Of a stretch of DNA of 64,000 bases, positions 34,878 to 43,588 are shown piece by piece. How positions within the stretch are numbered: position 1 is the first letter of the stretch; every line of letters begins with the position of its first letter. This DNA comes from Tamlana sp. 2_MG-2023 (GTDB lineage Bacteria > Bacteroidota > Bacteroidia > Flavobacteriales > Flavobacteriaceae), in contig NZ_JAUOSF010000010.1 of NCBI RefSeq assembly GCF_030548465.1, positions 1 to 64,000 of the forward strand. The letters run 5' to 3'. The notes below the pieces were generated by a model. The model saw nothing but the letters and a program-made list of their open reading frames with translations, did no database searches and was not told the DNA's origin. A program made the translations under genes and the position numbers.

Positions 34878-36497
34878 ATGGCTTTTCAAAAAAAATACTT
34901 ACCGTTGCTTATGGGTGCTGCAATTGCGGCAGGTATTTTTATTGGCGGAAAATTAAGTTTTACCGACGCTCCAGATCGTTTATTTACCACAAATAGTAAA
35001 AAAGATAAGCTTAATCGCTTAATTGATTACATTGAATATGATTATGTTGATGACGTGAATACCGATAGCATTGTAGATGTTACGGTTAATGGGATTCTTG
35101 AAAATCTTGATCCGCATTCGGTGTACATTCCTAAGGAAGATATGCAACGTGTTGCCGAAGAAATGAAAGGTGATTTTGTTGGTATAGGTGTGAGTTTTTA
35201 TACTTACAAAGATACCATTGCCGTGATTCGAGCTATTGAAGGCGGTCCGAGTGACACGGCGGGGATTATGGGTGGTGATCGTATTATTTTTGCCGATGGT
35301 GACACCTTGTACGGTAAAAATATGGAAGATGATGCCTTGATTAAAAAACTAAAAGGGCCTATAAATTCTAAAGTTAAATTAACGGTTTATAGGCGTGGCG
35401 AACCTAAGTTGCTAAATTTTACAGTAAAACGTGGAAACATTCCAATTAGTAGTGTGGACGCTACTTATATGTTAACCGATAAACTGGGTTACATTAAGGT
35501 GAATCGTTTTGCAGAATCAACATATAAAGAATTTAGAAAAGGAATTAAAGATTTAGAAGCGCTTGGAGCTACTGAAATTGCTTTGGATTTAAGAGGGAAT
35601 CCTGGAGGGTTTTTAGGTATTGCTGAACAGATTGCTGATGAATTTTTAGAAGATGATAAATTGATTTTATTCACTAAAAACAAACGTGGCGATATTGAAG
35701 AGAGTTTTGCCACTAGCATAGGTGATTTTGAAAACGGGAAAGTCTTTGTGATGATTGATGAAAACTCCGCTTCGGCCAGTGAAATTGTTGCTGGAGCCTT
35801 GCAGGATAATGATATTGGAACCATTGTAGGGCGAAGATCATACGGAAAAGGTTTGGTGCAGCGTGAAATGGATTTGGGAGATGGTAGTGCTGTTCGTTTA
35901 ACTGTTTCTAGGTATTATACGCCAACCGGACGTTCTATCCAGCGGCCTTATGACAATGGCAATAAAGATTATTACGATGAATATTTTGACCGTATAAGTA
36001 GTGGAGAGCTTCTAGATTCTGAAAATATTCATGTTGACGATTCTTTAAAATTTGTAACACCTGGGGGTAAAATAGTTTATGGTGGCGGAGGTATTATTCC
36101 AGATGTTTTTGTGCCTATTGATAGTAGTATGCAGAATGAAACCTTGTCATTTTTATTGAGACGCGGATTTTTTGGGAATTTTGTGTTTGAAGAATTAGAG
36201 AAAGATCGTCATCAATATGATGGTATTTCAAGACGTGATTTTATCGATAATTTTGTAGTTGGTGACGATCTGGTCTTTGCTTTTCAAGATTATTTAAATC
36301 TGCGATCAGATTCTAAAGTGACTTTTGTGGCTTATCACGATGAGGTTAAGCAATACATTAAAGCGACACTTGCCGATCAGCTTTTTGGAGGTGGTGCTTT
36401 TGAAGAGGTTTATAATAAAACCGATATTATGATTGAGGAGGTTATAAGATTAAGTAAAGGGGTTGAGGTTGAAGAAGCTGTGCTTGATGAGGAATAA
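34878..36497 (+). CDS. S41 C-terminal processing protease
   Basis: The 539-aa protein has an N-terminal signal anchor, a PDZ domain at about 90-185 (GVSFYTYKDTIAVIRAIEGGPSDTAGI; GDRIIFADG) and the S41 peptidase core with the serine motif DENSASASEIVAGALQD and the lysine motif SYGKGLVQ, forming the Ser/Lys dyad. It acts in the periplasm on C-terminal tails. It resembles the CtpA-type proteases of Bacteroidota. It is probably cotranscribed with the dCMP deaminase gene. Confidence 0.9.
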   Translation: MAFQKKYLPLLMGAAIAAGIFIGGKLSFTDAPDRLFTTNSKKDKLNRLIDYIEYDYVDDVNTDSIVDVTVNGILENLDPHSVYIPKEDMQRVAEEMKGDFVGIGVSFYTYKDTIAVIRAIEGGPSDTAGIMGGDRIIFADGDTLYGKNMEDDALIKKLKGPINSKVKLTVYRRGEPKLLNFTVKRGNIPISSVDATYMLTDKLGYIKVNRFAESTYKEFRKGIKDLEALGATEIALDLRGNPGGFLGIAEQIADEFLEDDKLILFTKNKRGDIEESFATSIGDFENGKVFVMIDENSASASEIVAGALQDNDIGTIVGRRSYGKGLVQREMDLGDGSAVRLTVSRYYTPTGRSIQRPYDNGNKDYYDEYFDRISSGELLDSENIHVDDSLKFVTPGGKIVYGGGGIIPDVFVPIDSSMQNETLSFLLRRGFFGNFVFEELEKDRHQYDGISRRDFIDNFVVGDDLVFAFQDYLNLRSDSKVTFVAYHDEVKQYIKATLADQLFGGGAFEEVYNKTDIMIEEVIRLSKGVEVEEAVLDEE

Positions 36498-36507
36498 CTT
36501 GAAACCT

Positions 36508-37119
36508 ATGAAAAGATTTTTATTGCTTTTATTACTAACAATTCATCCGGTTGTCATGGCTCAAAATACCACAGAGAATTCACAAAACTATTTTAATTTG
36601 AACAAAGCTGAATTAATTCAATTGGCTACTGAAACCATTGCATTAAAATACCCTGATTTACATTTTAACCCAAATGAATATGTTCCCACTGTGTGGAAGA
36701 ATAGCAAGAAGGTGGTTGTTAAATTTAGAAGGCTTATATGCTTTACGCCTCTAGATAAAAAAGATGATAACTTAGATTATGATTTGGAGGTTGATCTTAC
36801 AAATACGGCAATCTCTCCTTTTGATATTTGGGGGATGGAAAAATTCTACATTCCAACAAGTGAGGAGCAAAAAAAGATAGATTTTGTAATCAGTTCATTT
36901 AGTCTGCCTCACCAGAGTTTTACAACATGTATTATAGAGGATGCTAATGTGTATCATATCAATATAGATAATGAGCAGTCATTTGGTCGATATGTTATAG
37001 ATAAAACCACAGGAAGGGAATGCGAAGGGTCAATTCAAGGTAATTATGAGCCTATGCCGGCTGATATGTTGGAGGGTTCACGAAAGTTTCCAGATCCCTT
37101 GGTGGAAATTCTTGAATAA
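36508..37119 (+). CDS. Secreted hypothetical protein, paralogue 1
   Basis: The preferred start is the ATG at 36508 (MKRFLLLLLLTIHPVVMAQ), giving a clean signal peptide. Upstream in-frame ATGs at 36463 and 36487 would overlap the protease gene. The mature part contains NKAELIQLATETIALKYP, VDLTNTAISPFDIWGMEKFYIPT and a C-terminal GRYVIDKTTGRECEG. No family is recognised. It shares about 60% identity over most of its length with the next gene, so the pair is a tandem duplication. The frame runs 11 bp after the protease stop. Confidence 0.72.
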   Translation: MKRFLLLLLLTIHPVVMAQNTTENSQNYFNLNKAELIQLATETIALKYPDLHFNPNEYVPTVWKNSKKVVVKFRRLICFTPLDKKDDNLDYDLEVDLTNTAISPFDIWGMEKFYIPTSEEQKKIDFVISSFSLPHQSFTTCIIEDANVYHINIDNEQSFGRYVIDKTTGRECEGSIQGNYEPMPADMLEGSRKFPDPLVEILE

Positions 37120-37145
37120 GTTTTTCTAAATTTTACTCCTAAACT

Positions 37146-37751
37146 ATGACGAGATTTTTATTACTATTTCTATTAAACACAATTCATCCAATTGTAATGG
37201 CGCAAAATAGCACAGAGGCTTCACAATACTATACTAATCTGAATAGAGCTGAATTAATTCAATTGGCTAATGATGCTATCGCGTTAAAATACCCTGATTT
37301 TAAGTTTGATACAAAAGACTACAAAATTACGGCTTGGAAAAACAGTGAAAAGACGGTTGTTAAATACAAGCGAATTATTCAATTTATACCTTTAGGGAGG
37401 GCCCGTGATAATTTACGATATGATGTTGAGGTCGATTTAACCAATCAACATATTTCTCCATTTGATACTTGGGGTATGGAGAATTTCTATATCCCCACAA
37501 GAGAAGAACAGGAGAAAATCAATTTTGTTGTTCAGGCTTTTGGTGTTGAGCGATTTAGTCATAAAAATAGTATTAAAGAAGATGCTGACATGTATGTTAT
37601 TCATGTGAGTAGTAAGGCTGCTTTTGGGAAGTACTTTATAGACAAGCTTACAGGGAAAGAATGTATGGGGGCTATAGAATCTAGCTATATTCAGAAGCCG
37701 TTAATTCCTAATTTGACCAATGTTGATCCCATGGTTGAAATACGAGAATAA
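37146..37751 (+). CDS. Secreted hypothetical protein, paralogue 2
   Basis: The 201-aa product has a signal peptide (MTRFLLLFLLNTIHPIVMAQ), then NRAELIQLANDAIALKYPDFKF, VDLTNQHISPFDTWGMENFYIPTREEQ and GKYFIDKLTGKECMG, closely matching paralogue 1. The shared region is about 160 residues, probably one domain resembling secreted DUF-type proteins. It is 26 bp after its twin and 41 bp before the DKNYY gene. Function is unknown; a periplasmic or secreted role is inferred from the signal peptide only. Confidence 0.72.
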   Translation: MTRFLLLFLLNTIHPIVMAQNSTEASQYYTNLNRAELIQLANDAIALKYPDFKFDTKDYKITAWKNSEKTVVKYKRIIQFIPLGRARDNLRYDVEVDLTNQHISPFDTWGMENFYIPTREEQEKINFVVQAFGVERFSHKNSIKEDADMYVIHVSSKAAFGKYFIDKLTGKECMGAIESSYIQKPLIPNLTNVDPMVEIRE

Positions 37752-37792
37752 CCTAGAAGTTAAACAGTAATAATAAATACCTTTTAAATTTA

Positions 37793-38872
37793 ATGTCAAC
37801 ATCAAGTATTGTAATACTCATCATTGTTTTATGTAGTGCTTTTCTTTTTAAATCATGTAAACGCTTTAGCGGTCATGTAAATGAAAATCTTTCAGATAAT
37901 TATTATTATAACGGTGATAAAAGTGCTATTCAATATAGTCCTATGGGCAATTGGTTTGAATTGGGGAATACTAAAATGGAGGCCGATGTTTCCTCTTTTG
38001 AAGTGTTATCGAATGATTATGGAAAGGACAAAAGTAAAATTTTCTTTAAGTCAGTAGATGTGACGAGCGAGGTAGATTATGTTAGTTTTTATGTAGAAGA
38101 CCGTTTTGCCTTTGATCAAAATCATGTGTATGTGGCTTATGAGCACATGTCGTATGCGTTACGTGATGACTTGTCTTCTGAAAAAACCTTATTTGTAATT
38201 GAAAGGGCCGATCCTGAAAGTTTTGAGAATATAGATTTTGACTGGAATAAGGATGGAAAGACTTTCTTTTTTAAGTACCAAGCTGTAGATGTTGATTATG
38301 ATTCCTTTGAAATTCTTAACGAAGCGAGTAGTAAAGATAAAAACACGGTATACTTTCATAATAAAAATGACATCATTGCCTCTGCAGTAATAGATGTATC
38401 TACTGTACGAGTGATTAATGCGCATTATATTGCTGATATAAATGGGGTGTATTCCTATAATTTCATGGAAGAGGATGCTGAAAAAGCATTGACTACGTTT
38501 CCTGTTCGAGACTTGGAGTCTATTAAAGTTTTAAAACACAACTATTTGATTATTGATGATGCTGTTTATTATGATAATATTCTAATGCCTTCTGCAGATG
38601 GTGCGACTTTTCATCTTTGGAAGGATACATATTATGGTGCCGATAAAAATCAAGTATATTTTTTAGAAACCCCTATTGAAGGGGTAGATGTTGAAACCTT
38701 TCATGTTTTCGAATATCGAGCCTATTCAAAGGATAAAAACAATGCCTATTACAATGGAAAACTAATAAAAGGTGTTGATTTGGCGACTTTCGGTCCGGAA
38801 TCAAGTGAAGGTTTTGGATTGTTTAAAGATAAAAACCATGTTTATGATGGCGATGAAATTGTTACAGACTAA
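37793..38872 (+). CDS. DKNYY repeat protein
   Basis: The 359-aa product has an N-terminal hydrophobic segment (IVILIIVLCSAFLFKSC, possibly a lipobox at Cys22) and then repeated DKNYY-type units: YGKDKSKIFFK, DKNTVYFHN, GADKNQVYFLE, SKDKNNAYYNGK and KDKNHVYDGD. The DKNYY family is predicted exported and of unknown function. It follows the tandem secreted paralogues with short gaps, so the three may form one unit. Confidence 0.85.
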   Translation: MSTSSIVILIIVLCSAFLFKSCKRFSGHVNENLSDNYYYNGDKSAIQYSPMGNWFELGNTKMEADVSSFEVLSNDYGKDKSKIFFKSVDVTSEVDYVSFYVEDRFAFDQNHVYVAYEHMSYALRDDLSSEKTLFVIERADPESFENIDFDWNKDGKTFFFKYQAVDVDYDSFEILNEASSKDKNTVYFHNKNDIIASAVIDVSTVRVINAHYIADINGVYSYNFMEEDAEKALTTFPVRDLESIKVLKHNYLIIDDAVYYDNILMPSADGATFHLWKDTYYGADKNQVYFLETPIEGVDVETFHVFEYRAYSKDKNNAYYNGKLIKGVDLATFGPESSEGFGLFKDKNHVYDGDEIVTD

Positions 38873-39041
38873 ACCATTGTTTCCTGTCCCTAATTTCATT
38901 TAAGATAATTGACTTAAAAACAGGTGTATAGTAACAATATGTATAAAAAAATGATTAATTTTGAGAGGAAGGCAGGTGGATGTAGGGTATTTAGTCTTTT
39001 GTAGCCTATTCAAATCTCAAATTAACTTTAAATTTTAAAAC

Positions 39042-39662
39042 ATGGATCGCAAGGATAATTTAACAGAAAATGATTGGCTAGCATTGTTAGAAGAAGCTTT
39101 AAAGGAAGGTGTTAAAATACAAGTGAACCATCGATTTAGATATAAAGGTAGAGGATTGGGTACTTTTTTAACCAATGCTAAAAGCAAGAATAAGTATGAT
39201 TTAATGCGTAAAATTGAAAACCTAGGTTTTAATTATCGCTTGCATAGTAATGACCCTGAGCATTATCTAGAAAAATATATAGGACAACTTTCGGCTGATG
39301 AAAACCCGATTAAACAACGTTATATCACGCGGTTTAATACTTATGTGCAGCCAAAAAAAGATCTTATAAAAAAGCAAACCATAAAAAAGCTAAACAGTGT
39401 ATGGAAAGCTAAATTTGGTGATGAACGAAAGTGGAGCAAGCCAGATACGGTTGATGATAAAATTCGAAAGTGGAAACAATATCGTTACGATAAAGAGCAA
39501 AATCCTGAAGGGAAATGGTTCGCTTATAGATCTAAAATGGGGCCTATGTTTGGCTGGGTTTATACTAGAAAGCGCAATAAAGATAAAATGAAATTAATCG
39601 CTCATTATTTTAATATACAGGAACTGCTAGAGCTGGAGCAGGAAGGTTTTTTAGTAGATTAG
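39042..39662 (+). CDS. Hypothetical basic protein
   Basis: The 206-aa product is strongly basic and aromatic. Its N-terminal half has GVKIQVNHRFRYKGRGLGTFLTNA, YDLMRKIENLGFNY and SNDPEHYLEKYI; the C-terminal half has WKAKFGDERKW, KWKQYRYDKEQNPEGKWF and GPMFGWVYTRKR. No domain is recognised with confidence. The Trp/Lys/Arg pattern could bind nucleic acid. It has no partner; its stop codon overlaps the stop of the converging FAD gene. Confidence 0.65.
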   Translation: MDRKDNLTENDWLALLEEALKEGVKIQVNHRFRYKGRGLGTFLTNAKSKNKYDLMRKIENLGFNYRLHSNDPEHYLEKYIGQLSADENPIKQRYITRFNTYVQPKKDLIKKQTIKKLNSVWKAKFGDERKWSKPDTVDDKIRKWKQYRYDKEQNPEGKWFAYRSKMGPMFGWVYTRKRNKDKMKLIAHYFNIQELLELEQEGFLVD

Positions 39663-40267
39663 ACTTCTAGTTTATCATGTACTTTTGCGTGTTTCCCACC
39701 ATTCCAAAGGGTTAAAATATCGGTTGCTACTTGCGCACCACTTCCAGAAGCTATAGCAAATTGGCTGCGCCATCCTGCTAATGTGCCTGCGACATAAAGA
39801 CCTTCTTCGATAAGATGATCGGTGTTTTTTAACCAAATACGATCTTTTTCAATAGCGGCTCTTGGATGCGGAGCAATATAAGATTCTAAACCATTAATAG
39901 TCATTAAATTGGTATAGCCTACAGCGATTACTGCTATTTTCGTTTGGTAGGTGTTTTTGTTTGTTGTGATGGTGAAACCATTTGTAGATCTAGTGATTTC
40001 TAAAACTTTTTCATGGTCTATTTGATCAACGTGTGGGTAGCGTTCTTTGAGCTGTGCTTTTCCGCTTTCTAAAATAGATTCGCCTGTTGTGCCCGGAGCT
40101 AGTCCTAGTACATTATTAAATAAGGCAGTTTGTAAATGTGATGTTTTCTGGTGTATGATAATTCCAATGGTTTTATCTTTTGCAAAGGCTTTGTTTTCAG
40201 CAGAACCTAAAACCAACGCGCATGACATCCCTGCAGCGCCACCACCAATAATTAACGCATCATACAT
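39659..40267 (-). CDS. Half-size thioredoxin-reductase-like FAD protein
   Basis: The 202-aa protein has the FAD-binding IIGGGAAGMSCALVLG start, a FAD-contact region IAVIAVGYT and the C-terminal GLYVAGTLAG motif of the thioredoxin reductase fold. The NAD(P)H-binding domain and redox CxxC are absent, so it is not a normal TrxR; it resembles the pyridine-nucleotide-disulphide oxidoreductase half proteins of Bacteroidota. It is the last gene of the marC operon. Its ATG overlaps the stop of the small membrane protein by one base and has an SD-like GGGAGG upstream. Confidence 0.8.
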   Translation of the reverse strand: MYDALIIGGGAAGMSCALVLGSAENKAFAKDKTIGIIIHQKTSHLQTALFNNVLGLAPGTTGESILESGKAQLKERYPHVDQIDHEKVLEITRSTNGFTITTNKNTYQTKIAVIAVGYTNLMTINGLESYIAPHPRAAIEKDRIWLKNTDHLIEEGLYVAGTLAGWRSQFAIASGSGAQVATDILTLWNGGKHAKVHDKLEV

Positions 40268-40470
40268 TATTTCCTCCCTTTTGTTTTGTCTTCAATACGT
40301 TTTGATGTTCTTAAAATGGCCATCATGACGATAACGCAAAGCGAAGCCACTATAGTGATTATGGCAACCATGCTTTGACCTTCAAAAGGCGCGTTAAAAT
40401 CCAATTGCGTGAAATTAAAAACAATTAGCGCTAGGGCGAGAATACTAAGTATAATGGTAAAAATTTTCAT
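40267..40470 (-). CDS. Small two-helix membrane protein
   Basis: The 67-aa product has two hydrophobic helices (FTIILSILALALIVFNFTQ and MVAIITIVASLCVIVMMAIL) and a basic tail SKRIEDKTKGRK. It resembles short Flavobacteriaceae membrane proteins of unknown function. It sits between marC and the FAD gene in the same orientation with a 1-base overlap, which supports a real coding gene. Confidence 0.75.
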   Translation of the reverse strand: MKIFTIILSILALALIVFNFTQLDFNAPFEGQSMVAIITIVASLCVIVMMAILRTSKRIEDKTKGRK

Positions 40471-40481
40471 CTGTAAAAATA

Positions 40482-41075
40482 TTATATCAGTTCAAACAAG
40501 GCTTTAATGTTGTGAGCAAATAATTTTACTGCAATCGCTAATAAAACCACGCCAAACACTTTTCTAATAATGTTAATGCCGTTTTGGCCTATTAAGCGCT
40601 CAATTTTAGCCGATGTTTTTAAGACGATAAAGATAATAATAACATTCAGTAATACCGCAACAATAATATTTTCGGTGCTAAACTCTGCTCTCAATGAAAG
40701 TAAAGTGGTTAAACTACCAGGTCCCGCAATTAAAGGGAAGGCAAGCGGGAATACCGCGGTGGTCATAGAATCTTGTTCTTCTTGTTTATAGAGTGTAATG
40801 CCTAAAATCATTTCTAAAGCGATAAAGAACAAAATGAAAGAACCAGCTACCGCAAAGGAGTTTACATCAATACCAATCAGGTTTAAGATACTTTTCCCTA
40901 AGAATAAAAATAGAATTAAAATGATACCCGCAATGATTGAAGCCTTTTCGCTTTGTATGTGGCCTGCTTTTTTTCGTAAATCGATAACGATTGGAATGTT
41001 TCCAACAATATCAATTACAGCAAATAAAATCATGAATGCTGTAAATATTTCTTTGAAATTGAATTGTAGTTCCAT
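40482..41075 (-). CDS. MarC family integral membrane protein
   Basis: The 197-aa protein has six membrane helices and the MarC motifs: IDIVGNIPIVIDLRKKAG (NxxP near the first helices), KEEQDS and the conserved FPLAFPLIAGPGSLTTLLSL. MarC/UPF0056 proteins were once called drug-resistance proteins but have no proven transport function. It is the first gene of a three-gene operon ending at 39659. Confidence 0.9.
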   Translation of the reverse strand: MELQFNFKEIFTAFMILFAVIDIVGNIPIVIDLRKKAGHIQSEKASIIAGIILILFLFLGKSILNLIGIDVNSFAVAGSFILFFIALEMILGITLYKQEEQDSMTTAVFPLAFPLIAGPGSLTTLLSLRAEFSTENIIVAVLLNVIIIFIVLKTSAKIERLIGQNGINIIRKVFGVVLLAIAVKLFAHNIKALFELI

Positions 41076-41245
41076 AAGTTTTAAATTGTTAACGTTATAA
41101 TAACGGTTCGTTTAATTATGCTTTATTTATTTGTGTTTTTAGTGAAATTTTAAATTAAAAATCTCTTTTTTAAGTAATTTTGAATTTTCGGCAAAAATAT
41201 GCCATTATTACCGAATAATCTTAAAAGTTTCAGGTAAAGTTTGAC

Positions 41246-41253
41246 TATTTTTG
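41246..41253 (+). promoter_or_regulatory. -7 box for the DUF3109 gene
   Basis: TATTTTTG fits TAnnTTTG. The start of transcription would be near 41257, downstream of an in-frame ATG at 41241, which supports the later start at 41280. Confidence 0.5.
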
Positions 41254-41279
41254 CACCCTATTTTAATTCATGTTTTTTT

Positions 41280-41843
41280 ATGTTTCAGTTAGGAAAAACG
41301 ATAGTTGCAGATGATGTTATTAAGAAAGATTTTTTGTGTAATCTTTCAGCTTGTAAAGGTGCGTGTTGTATTGATGGCGATGCGGGAGCTCCACTAGAAG
41401 CTGATGAAGCAAAAATTTTAAATGACATTTATCCGAAGGTAAAGCCTTTTTTGCGTCAAGAAGGGATTGATGCTATAGAGGCTCAAGGTGCTTATACGGA
41501 AACTGAAGATGGTGAATTGGAAACCACACTTATAAATGGTGCCGATTGTGCATATGTTATTTTTGATGAAAAGAAAACCGCGCTATGTGGTATTGAAGAA
41601 GCCTATAATCAAGGTGAGATTTCTTGGAAAAAACCAGTGTCTTGTCACTTGTATCCGGTAAGGGTTCAAGATTTTAGTGAGTTTTCTGCTGTGAATTATC
41701 ACCAATGGGATATTTGCGATGATGCTTGTGCTTTAGGTCAAGAATTACAAGTTCCTATTTATAAATTTGTAAAAGAAGGGTTAATTAGGAAATTTGGCGA
41801 AGACTGGTATGCCGAATTGGAAAAGGTTGCTGAAGATTTATAG
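41280..41843 (+). CDS. DUF3109 Cys-cluster protein
   Basis: The preferred start is the ATG at 41280 (MFQLGKTIVADDVIKKDFLC), not the upstream ATG. The product of about 187 aa has cysteines at 20, 25, 29 and 30 (CNLSACKGACC) and later AALCGIEEAY, PVSCHLYPVRV and CDDACALG, matching the DUF3109/YkgJ-like group of cysteine-cluster proteins that may hold Fe-S or zinc. Role unknown. The -7 box at 41246 would put transcription after the earlier ATG. Confidence 0.85.
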   Translation: MFQLGKTIVADDVIKKDFLCNLSACKGACCIDGDAGAPLEADEAKILNDIYPKVKPFLRQEGIDAIEAQGAYTETEDGELETTLINGADCAYVIFDEKKTALCGIEEAYNQGEISWKKPVSCHLYPVRVQDFSEFSAVNYHQWDICDDACALGQELQVPIYKFVKEGLIRKFGEDWYAELEKVAEDL

Positions 41844-42311
41844 GTGCTTGAAAATTCTTGTTAAAAAACCTCAAAAACGCCTTTAAAATAAAGGGGTTTG
41901 TCTGTTAGGTCCTAATATTTTTTTGTTAACTTTTTTAATTTCAAAAAAAGTTACGCATCTTGTTTTCAGTTGTTTAAAGTTTTTTTTGTGTAAACTTCTC
42001 AAACCCCTTGTGTTTTATTGTTTGTTAAAAACTTGTTGAAAAGGTTTCTAGGTTTTCATGAAAACGTATCAATCATTTTACAATCTTTGTTAAACTCAAT
42101 AATATAAAAACACATTGCTTTTTTAGCCTGAAAATAAAAGGGTTGAAAATATATTTTGAGTTTACCGAATACATTTTTTAATACATTATAACTGTTAATA
42201 TGGGTTTTTTTATCCATGAGCCTTGATTAGCAAGTTAAATGAGATTGTTTTTTATTCGGGATTTTAACAATTGCTATTTTAATTAATTAATCCAAAACGA
42301 GAGCCGTAAAC
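41844..42311. other. Long AT-rich leader region before nrdB
   Basis: These 468 bp hold no gene. They include a small hairpin CCTTTA-AAA-TAAAGG (41880-41894), probably the end of the DUF3109 transcript, and several TTGTTAAAAA-like stretches. No NrdR box or DnaA-box series could be recognised, and no full-consensus promoter. Regulation of the ribonucleotide reductase operon probably lies here. Confidence 0.5.
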
Positions 42312-43586
42312 ATGGAGATTACCCAAATTATTAAACGAGATTATGACACAACCCCTTTTGTGTTAGAAAAGATCACTAATGCCATTGAAAAGGCTATGTT
42401 ATCTGTAAGTCATGGGACTAGAGCAGATGCCGAGTCAATTTCTAATCAGGTGTTTCAAGGTCTAATGGCGAGAAAAGCTGTAGACGTTCGCTATGTGCCA
42501 ACAGTAGAACAAGTTCAAGATATTGTTGAAGATAAACTTATGAGCAGCGCTTTTCATAACGCAGCAAAGGCTTATATACTTTATCGCGATGAACAAGCTA
42601 GAAAGCGTCAAACAAATATTTTTGAAAAACGTATTAATTTAAAACCTTACGAATATCCAGATTTATACGAGTATGTAAATGCAATAAGACATTCCTACTG
42701 GATTCATAGTGAGTTTAATTTTACGAGTGATATTCAAGATTTTAAAACAGGGTTAAACACAGCCGAAAAGACGGCCATTAAAAATACCATGTTGGCCATT
42801 TCTCAAATAGAAGTTGCTGTTAAAACCTTCTGGGGTGATATTTACCAAAAAATGCCTAAACCAGAAATAGGATCGGTAGGGGCTACTTTTTCAGAAAGTG
42901 AAGTGCGTCATCACGATGCATACTCACATTTATTAGAAATTTTAGGCTTAAACGCAGAATTTAAGTCACTTAAAAAGAAGCCTGTTATTATGCGTCGTGT
43001 GCATTATTTAGAAACAGCGCTTAAAAATTCTAAAAGTGAAAATATTCAAGAATATGCCGAATCGGTACTCTTGTTCTCTTTGTTTATAGAACATGTTTCT
43101 TTATTCTCGCAATTTTTAATCATTATGGCTTTCAATAAACATAAAAATATGTTGAAAGGCATTTCTAATGTGGTTGAAGCGACATCGAAAGAAGAACAAA
43201 TTCATGGCGATTTTGGTATAGATATTATAAATATAATTAAGAAAGAAAATCCAAAATGGTTTGGAGAAGAATACAATGAAAAAATTCAAGCGATTTGCAA
43301 AGAAGCTTTTCAAGCCGAAAGCGATATTATCGACTGGATTTTTGAAGATGGCGAGTTAGAATTTCTTCCAAAAGCGGTTATTAATGAGTTTATTAAAAAC
43401 CGATTTAATAATTCCTTAGAAAGTATTGGGATAGGTAAGGTGTTTACTGTTGATGATAAATTGATAGCAGAAACCGAATGGTTTGATGATGAAATTATTG
43501 GAACCAAACATGGCGATTTCTTCGTGAAACGCTCTATCAATTACAGTAAAAGAACAAAAAGTATAACCAGCGATGACCTATTTTAA
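42312..43586 (+). CDS. nrdB: Ribonucleotide reductase small subunit with N-terminal ATP-cone
   Basis: The 424-aa product starts with an ATP-cone of about 95 residues (MEITQIIKRDYDTTPFVLEKITNAI ... VQDIVEDKLM ... AKAYILYRDEQARK), followed by a class I beta-subunit core. Metal ligands seen are Glu167 (QIEVAV), Glu197/His200 (ESEVRHHDAY, Tyr204 at the radical position), Glu260 (FIEHVSLF) and Glu295/His298 (KEEQIHGDF). An ATP-cone on NrdB rather than NrdA is known from Flavobacteriaceae; there dATP inhibits through the small subunit, and related class Id proteins use a dimanganese cofactor. Two bases separate it from nrdA. Confidence 0.93.
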   Translation: MEITQIIKRDYDTTPFVLEKITNAIEKAMLSVSHGTRADAESISNQVFQGLMARKAVDVRYVPTVEQVQDIVEDKLMSSAFHNAAKAYILYRDEQARKRQTNIFEKRINLKPYEYPDLYEYVNAIRHSYWIHSEFNFTSDIQDFKTGLNTAEKTAIKNTMLAISQIEVAVKTFWGDIYQKMPKPEIGSVGATFSESEVRHHDAYSHLLEILGLNAEFKSLKKKPVIMRRVHYLETALKNSKSENIQEYAESVLLFSLFIEHVSLFSQFLIIMAFNKHKNMLKGISNVVEATSKEEQIHGDFGIDIINIIKKENPKWFGEEYNEKIQAICKEAFQAESDIIDWIFEDGELEFLPKAVINEFIKNRFNNSLESIGIGKVFTVDDKLIAETEWFDDEIIGTKHGDFFVKRSINYSKRTKSITSDDLF

Positions 43587-43588
43587 TT

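Noticed and set aside
41844-42311. Riboswitch or replication origin before nrdB
   Set aside because: No conserved riboswitch core and no series of DnaA boxes could be found; the region is simply AT-rich.
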